A DNA stretch of 64,000 nt, from NCBI GenBank assembly GCA_963682055.1, contig OY821742.1, forward strand, positions 1,511,816 through 1,575,815, read 5' to 3'. This stretch comes from Primula veris. Taxonomy: Eukaryota > Streptophyta > Magnoliopsida > Ericales > Primulaceae. Positions 57,571-64,000 of this stretch are shown in pieces; the stretch's first letter is position 1, and each line of letters opens with the position of its first letter. The position numbers and the translations under genes were made by a program. A model generated the notes under the pieces. The model was not told the origin of the DNA. It ran no database searches and saw only the letters and a program-made list of their open reading frames with translations.

Positions 57571-57803
57571 TTCCGTTATCATTTAATTATTCATTACGAA
57601 AATACGTGTAATTTTGACCGGTTTATAACTTGTATTAAAATTGTCAAAATAATTTTTTCTTAAAATGTAATTATAAAATTTATCATATGAACTATATGAT
57701 CAACTTTTGAAATTTTCATTTCGATAACTTTGATACAAGTTTTCGATCGGTTAAAATTACACGTAATTTCGTAATAGATAATTAAATATGAACCGAGAGG
57801 GCA
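57571..57803. mobile_element. Stowaway MITE
   Basis: Runs from TTCCGTTATCATTTAATTAT to GAACCGAGAGGG. The core TAACTTGTATTAAAATTG pairs with TAACTTTGATACAAGTTTT. Both termini have drifted from the consensus. Confidence 0.65.
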
Positions 57804-58292
57804 TGAAGTATGATGGTATCAATTTGTTGTTTAAAAATTAAAGATGGATTATTGTGTTTTTAGTCAACTTTTATCTACAAGTCTATAATAGTATATATAG
57901 GAAATTAAGAATACATATCGACAAGACTCCTATAATTACGATTGAATTTATGTTTGTTATCTTATGTACAAATAAAATAAAAATAGAGACCTAATCCATG
58001 ATAAATATCTTGTATAGTAAAACCTGTGACAGTTGAATAAAAACTTGAGTAAAACAATAGTCTATCAATTGAAGTAATAAAACTAGTATAGTAAAACTTG
58101 TGACATTTGAGTTTGACTAAAATGAGTTTATACTTTAAATAAGTTTTGCTAGTCGTACAATTCATAATTCATCAGTAAATTGGTGCAATCAACAACTTCT
58201 ATCATATACTACTATAGCATTTGAAATGATTATATTGTGAAACATACTATTTATTTAGGGTTTAAATATTGAGCATATCATCGATCTACGTA

Positions 58293-58513
58293 CACTATAA
58301 AAAAATACTCAAATAGCGACGGAATTACTGATAATATTTTTTGTTACGAGTTTATTAGCGACGGTTTTTGTGACGGTTTTGTAACAGTTTAGTCAATTTG
58401 TGACGGTTTTGTAACAGTTTAGTCAATTTGTGACGGCTTTGTGACAGTTTAGTCAATTTGTGACAGGCTTGCGACAGCTTTTGACTCTGATTAAATTAAA
58501 CATTATTTTATAT
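58293..58513. mobile_element. CACTA-derived MITE with internal amplification
   Basis: Starts CACTATAAAAAAATACTC and shares the body of the 7765-7957 element (AATAGCGACGG, TTTTTTGTTACGAG, GTTTAGTCAATTTGTGAC). The unit around GACGGTTTTGTAACAGTTTA is present three times in tandem (58372-58460), so this copy is longer. The right terminus is degenerate. Confidence 0.65.
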
Positions 58514-59183
58514 CCATAGTTTTATCTTTGTTTTAAAATTATGATATTATTGTTTTAAGACCGGTAATAACTGTCAACCTCATACTATTTTTGTTTCATC
58601 AATTAAAAATTTAAAATGGATCACTTATTCTCAACCGACATGCGAAGATAACGGTCCAAATCTTTTCTCCATATTCTCTATAGTTCCTTCTGTGTCTGCT
58701 TACTTATTTTATCCAAATTTTTTTTAAAAAAAACTTGAAAAAAAGTATACAATTACTATAATACATATATCAATACATTTCAATAATTATTTTTAAAAGA
58801 AAATCCACACGCAATTTATTTTGGAATAAATGTATAATTTAGTGTAAATTAAACATTAAATCTTAAAAAAATTGTCTAAAACAATATTATGTTCAAATGT
58901 TTTAAAATTTGAATACAATATAATATAAAAACTTATAAATTTGTGGAACAAGTTATGAAAATTTAAAATTTAAGTAAAAATAAGCAACGTGACACGAAAA
59001 GAGATAAAAAAATATGGATATAAGATTTTAAATCAAACAAAATATAGTGGCACTACTTTTAGTTGGCAATAATCCTGTTTGGATATGTTTTATACCAACA
59101 CTCCATGTTTGCTGACATTAATCAAATTATTTTGTAAAAGTCTTTTAAGGGAGACAAATGCTAAACCATTTCAGACCTGAAAA

Positions 59184-59378
59184 CTATGGCTAAAAAAAAA
59201 TACCCAAATAGCGACGGGATTAGTAACGATATTTTTTGTTACGAGTTTATTAGCGACGGTTTTTGTGACGGTTTTGTGACAGTTTAGTCAATTTACGACA
59301 GATTTGTGACAGCTTTTTAAATTAGCGACAGACTTGTGACAGTTTTTAATTCTCACTAAATCAAACATTATTTTATAT
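59184..59378. mobile_element. CACTA-derived MITE, degenerate ends
   Basis: Same body as the units at 7765 and 58293 (CAAATAGCGACGGGATTAGT, GTTTAGTCAATTTACGACAG). The CACTA end is mutated to CTATGGCTAAAAA, so the copy is older. Confidence 0.6.
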
Positions 59379-60911
59379 TAAACGTATAATTTAACACACT
59401 TGAGGCATTTATTAAAAGTACAATATCATATCATATAAATTTAACACACTTGAGGCATTTATCTAGTAAACGTATAATTAAGCTACTGCCAACTAATTTT
59501 GTGTCTACATAAACTTTCATATTTAATCTTGTCATGGTTTGTTTAGTCGTGTTACAAAATATAATAGTCTGATTTGAATCATTTATGTCATACTTGAAGG
59601 CATAAACTTTAAACGAGGGGTGCCGAAATTACATAAAACTAATGCTAAGTGAAATCATAAATTATGCGAGGTGTCAAAATAATATTTTAAAAAATCATAA
59701 ATTTTAGAGTTATCTGGGGTGTCAGGACCCCGATGGTCTGCACTTAACTTTCTCAAGTCATACTTTATAAACAAGTTAGTCCACCACATTAAAAAAAACT
59801 ATTATGATTTACAACCGGTATTTTTTTTTAATCAATATACGACATTTATTAAAATTAAAGAAATTTTCCAGATTATGGGTCAAGCCCCATAATGACCTTT
59901 ACGTTTACGACCGGTAATTAATTATGTGTAATATCTATAGTAAAGCTTAGCATTAGTGGTGATATTAATTAGTTTATGATCAAATAGAAGAAGTATGTGC
60001 GTAAGATGACATCTTATAAAGTTTTAAATTCGTTTATTTGATTACCAAAGTCTATGACATGAATTTTAAATTATTTGATTGAAGTTGATACATGTTACGT
60101 TTCTTTTTATCTAATATAACTTCTTTTTAATTTTAATTCTCTCCCTCCTTAAAAATATGTTATTTATGAAATATTTTGTTGTTTGTCCTAACATATGCAT
60201 ATTATTTATTCATAACGTGCTATTTATAAAGGTGGATAATAATCCCTTACCAAAAAAAAAGGTGGATAATAATTCTCACATCTTCTTCTACATATACTCA
60301 TAATAAATGAGTATTTGTAATATTAACAATTTATATAAATCAAAGAATATTTATCAAAATTATAATTATATTAATTAATAACTAAATCTTATAAATATAC
60401 ATTAAAAGTCAAATACGATAATGTTCTCGGCTGCCGATTCGGTCCTTTTTTTTAAAATAAAAAATAAGATCGAATCGGACCGAAATGCTATGTTGATATG
60501 TACCAAATATTGGATAAAAAATATAAATTGGATTTTTTGATAATTAGCTATGAAACAAGGTATTAAACGATAATACCCAAAAAAGAATGATCATCTTTGG
60601 ATACCACATTTTCTTATCATAGTCAAAACTGCATGTTTTTCTAAATTGATACTCAAACTTAATGTTTTATTTCCAATCAAGTTACTATTTCTTATTCATG
60701 CTCTATTTTCTAATCGAAAAAAAAAAAAATGTAATATCATGCACAATACACTTGACCAAACTAACATTATATCTTACGAAATTTAAGCCGGTACTTAATC
60801 TATAATGCTTAATCGATGTAAACGACTTGATTAGAATTAAAAATAAAGCTTGGCACCCGATTGAAAGAACAAATATGTTGAATATCAAATTATTAAAAAA
60901 CGATAATAATA
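59379..60911. other. Intergenic region
   Basis: No gene. A 23-bp stretch ATTTAACACACTTGAGGCAT plus TTA occurs twice (about 59390 and 59437), a small direct duplication. Otherwise AT-rich and featureless. Confidence 0.45.
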
Positions 60912-61092
60912 CTTCATCCGTTTCCAATTAATTATATATTACGACACTAGATGTAATTTTAACCGGCCAATAGCTTGTATCAAAATTTTCGAAATGAAAA
61001 TTTTCAAAAGTTAATCATATAGTTCAAACATTAAATTATATGATTTAGTTTTGAAAATTTTCATTTCCACAATTTTGATACATGTTATTAAG
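60912..61092. mobile_element. Stowaway MITE, right part lost
   Basis: Starts CTTCATCCGTTTCCAATTAA. The core TAGCTTGTATCAAAATTT pairs with ACAATTTTGATACATGTTA. It stops abruptly where the AACCG repeat begins. Confidence 0.6.
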
Positions 61093-61093
61093 G

Positions 61094-61395
61094 CTAAGCG
61101 AAAACCCAGAAAAACCGAACCGAATCGAAAATACTGAAACCGAAAAACTTAAACTTTTTCGGGTCAATTTCGGTTTACAATAAAACCGAACCGAAAATAA
61201 CTGAAAAACCGGAAAAACCGAAAAAATCCGAAAAAGCCCGAAAAATAAAAAAATAAACTCGAAAAAGCTCGAAAACCAAAAATAAAACCGAAATCGAATC
61301 GAAACAAATCGGTTTGGTTCGGTCTAAAAAATTAAAAAATCAAAAAATTAAAATCGAAAAATATATTCGGTTTCGGTTTCAATTTTAGTAAAAAG
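61094..61395. repeat. AACCGAACCG-rich repeat, copy 4
   Basis: Begins CTAAGCGAAAACCCAGAAAA and continues as AACCGAA, CCGAAAAA and CGGTTT repeats to near 61395. As at 27.9 kb it directly abuts a Stowaway copy. Confidence 0.55.
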
Positions 61396-61486
61396 GGGAT
61401 GGAGATACTATTAAATATCATTTTTACATTTTGAAATTTTGATCATGTCCAAATATTTCACATTGTCTTATCAAAGTCAAAAATAG

Positions 61487-61532
<46 letters not shown>
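61487..61532. repeat. (TC)n(TA)n microsatellite before the DUF819 gene
   Basis: A CT run passes into a TA run that ends 18 bp before the ATG at 61550. It probably lies in the 5' UTR or core promoter. Confidence 0.8.
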
Positions 61533-61549
61533 ACCGGCGATCACCGGTG

Positions 61550-61845
61550 ATGGCGTCGAATATCGGTTACAACATTCTCTCTCTAACATCTCACTCACTA
61601 AAACTTAAACCTAATAATCCCAGCTTTTCTATTCACCCTTTGTTTTTGAATAATAATATTAATTTTAATAATAATAGTAATAGTAATGGTAATGGTAATG
61701 GTAATAATAGAATATCACATTTAGTGTTGAGTAACCCGACTCGACTAGTTAAGGTCGAGTCGGGTTTACGTTTTCCGATTATATCTGCGAATGATCATTG
61801 GGGTACTTGGACTGTCCTCTTTGCTTCTGGAGCTTTTGGTATCTG
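61550..61845 (+). CDS. DUF819 membrane protein, first exon
   Basis: ATG at 61550. The 98 codons plus two bases end at a GT donor (61846), splitting a Trp codon. The N-terminal 80 residues are Ser/Asn-rich with basic residues and few acids, as in a plastid transit peptide, and include an Asn/Gly simple-repeat run (NNNSNSNGNGNGNN). The end, ANDHWGTWTVLFASGAFGIW, matches the entry to the DUF819 membrane domain (bacterial YjcL relatives; plant relatives At5g24000 and At5g52540, from memory). The rest of the gene lies past the window, beyond an intron filled by a tandem repeat. No transport substrate is established for the family. Confidence 0.7.
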
Positions 61846-61925
61846 GTATTTTTATTTTTATTTTTATTTTTATTTTTACTGTATATGTTTCTAATTTGAG
61901 GCCCAAAAAGAAAAAAAAACATTTA

Positions 61926-64000
61926 GGGTACAATCAATTTTAATTTAAATATGAACCTGATTTACATGGATGGCATTGTTTTCATTAGGGGTGGAATCTG
62001 GACCTGAAAATCTTAAACCCGTGTCTCGATTCGATAGTTTTCGGATGTCATTTAAAAGTCCCGATCCCGGCCCGAAAATGGTCTGGTCCTGATAATATGG
62101 ATTCCCGATAATTCGGGTACAATCAACTTTAATTTAAATATGAACCTGATTTACATGGATGGCATTGTTTTCATTAGGGGTGGAATCTGGACCCGAAAAT
62201 CTTAAACCCGTGTCCCGATCTGATAGTTTTCGGATGTCATTTAAAAGTCCCGATCCCAACCTGAAAATGGTCTGGTCCTGATAATATGGATTCCCGATAA
62301 TTCGGGTACAATCAACTTTAATTTAAATACGAACCTGATTTACATGGATGGCATTGTTTTCATTAGGGGTGGAATCGGGACGGGACCCAACCCGAAAATC
62401 TTAAACCCGTGTCCCGATCCGATAGTTTTTGGATGTCATTTAAAAGTCCCGATCCCAGCCCGAAAATGGTCTGGTCTTGATAATATGGATTCCTGATAAT
62501 TCGGGTACAATCAATTTTAATTTAAATATGAACCTGATTTACATGGATGACATTGTTTTCATTAGGGGTGGAATCGGGACGGGACCTGACTCGAAAATCT
62601 TAAACCCGTGTCCTGATCCGATAGTTTTCGGATGTCATTTAAAAGTCCCGATCCCGACTCGAAAATGGTCTGGTCTTGATAATATGGATTCCTGATAATT
62701 CGGGTACAATCAATTTTAATTTAAATATGAACCTGATTTACATGGATGGCATTGTTTTCATTAGGGGTGGAATTAGGACGGGACCTGACCCGAAAATCTT
62801 AAACCCGTGTCCTGATCCGATAGTTTTCGGATGTCATTTAAAAGTCCCGATCCCGACCCGAAAATGGTCTGGTCTTGATAATATGGATTCCTGATAATTC
62901 GGGTACAATCAATTTTAATTTAAATATGAACCTGATTTACATGGATGGCATTGTTTTCAGTAGGGGTGGAATCGGGACGGGACCTGACCCGAAAATCTTA
63001 AACCCGTGTCCTGATCCGATAGTTTTCGGATGTCATTTAAAAGTCCCGATCCCGACCCGAAAATGGTCTGGTCTTGATAATATGGATTCCTGATAATTCG
63101 GGTACAATCAATTTTAATTTAAATATGAACCATGATTTACATGGATGACATTGTTTTCATTAGGGGTGGAATCGGGACGGGACCTGACTCGAAAATCTTA
63201 AACCCGTGTCCTGATCCGATAGTTTTCGGATGTCATTTAAAAGTCCCGATCCCGACTCGAAAATGGTCTGGTCTTGATAATATGGATTCCTGATAATTCG
63301 GGTACAATCAATTTTAATTTAAATATGAACCTGATTTACATGGATGGCATTGTTTTCATTAGGGGTGGAATTAGGACGGGACCTGACCCGAAAATCTTAA
63401 ACCCGTGTCCTGATCCGATAGTTTTCGGATGTCATTTAAAAGTCCCGATCCCGACCCGAAAATGGTCTGGTCTTGATAATATGGATTCCTGATAATTCGG
63501 GTACAATCAATTTTAATTTAAATATGAACCTGATTTACATGGATGGCATTGTTTTCATTAGGGGTGGAATCGGGACGGGACCTGACCCGAAAATCTTAAA
63601 CCCGTGTCCTGATCCGATAGTTTTCGGATGTCATTTAAAAGTCCCGATCCCGACCCGAAAATGGTCTGGTCTTGATAATATGGATTCCTGATAATTCGGG
63701 TACAATCAATTTTAATTTAAATATGAACCTGATTTACATGGATGACATTGTTTTCATTAGGGGTGGAATCGGGACGGGACCTGACTCGAAAATCTTAAAC
63801 CCGTGTCCTGATCCGTTAGTTTTCGGATGTCATTTAAAAGTCCCGATCCCGACTCGAAAATGGTCTGGTCTTGATAATATGGATTCCTGATAATTCGGGT
63901 ACAATCAATTTTAATTTAAATATGAACCTGATTTACATGGATGGCATTGTTTTCATTAGGGGTGGAATTAGGACGGGACCTGACCCGAAAATCTTAAACC
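61926..64000 (+). repeat. 199-bp tandem repeat with three-monomer higher-order structure
   Basis: Monomers begin (GGGTACAATC) at 61926, 62115, 62304, 62503, 62702, 62901, 63100, 63300, 63499, 63698 and 63897, and the array continues past the window. The first two are 189 bp through loss of about 10 bp. From 62503 the monomers follow a D-E-F order: D has GATGACATTG and CTGACTCG, E has GGAATTAGGACGGG, F has GGAATCGGGACGGG with CTGACCCG. D starts at 62503, 63100 and 63698, a period of about 597 bp. The repeating 72-codon frame is the monomer translated, not a gene. Each monomer contains TTAGGGGTGGAATCGGGACG, like a hAT MITE end. Confidence 0.95.

Noticed and set aside
62477..63890. A repeated 72-codon plus-strand frame
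   Set aside because: It is the 199-bp satellite monomer translated; it recurs only because the monomer lacks stops in that frame.

Overview
The window is nuclear DNA from a flowering plant, most likely a eudicot. It is AT-rich, its genes have GT-AG introns, it is littered with small non-autonomous DNA transposons (Stowaway, CACTA, hAT and Mutator types), and its protein genes are plant-specific: chloroplast MinD, beta-carotene hydroxylase, a malectin-domain receptor kinase, plant-type glutaminyl cyclase. No tRNA, rRNA or CRISPR array was seen. All gene models were assembled by eye from reading frames and splice-site phases.

Layout of host genes: 1-1455 (+) the 3' part of glutaminyl cyclase; 2784-4564 (+) a cystatin-like protein; 9199-12165 (-) beta-carotene hydroxylase, seven exons; 21482-27470 (-) chloroplast division protein MinD, three exons; 51393-51959 (+) a small lysine-rich NST1-like protein; 53056-55515 (-) an intronless CrRLK1L-type receptor kinase; 61550 to beyond the window (+) the first exon of a DUF819 membrane protein. 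From memory, Arabidopsis has relatives of these genes clustered at three places (around At4g25700, At5g52550 and At5g24010), so the window looks like an unfractionated version of that ancestral block.

Between MinD and the NST1-like gene sits a complete, very young 17,465-bp Ty3/gypsy element of the Tat/Retand type (29410-46874). It has 568-bp LTRs with one visible mismatch, a 5-bp target duplication GATCA, and it landed inside an older Stowaway MITE. Its gag-pol frame runs without a frameshift but carries three nonsense codons, and the first integrase catalytic Asp appears as Asn, so this copy was probably moved by proteins supplied in trans. Its downstream 10 kb holds a 134-bp tandem repeat and then a cassette of eight antisense coding units. 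These are one four-exon spliced gene with a PF04195-like region and coiled coil, two further coiled-coil reading frames, and five small coiled-coil genes each with its own TATA box. This cassette is the strongest candidate for an under-described system in the window.

The right end (61926-64000) is a 199-bp tandem repeat organised as a three-monomer higher-order repeat. It lies in the first intron of the DUF819 gene and runs off the window. Other intergenic DNA holds at least seven copies of one Stowaway family, three CACTA-derived MITEs, a perfect Mutator-type MITE with 9-bp target duplication, two hAT-type elements with 8-bp duplications, and several local duplications.
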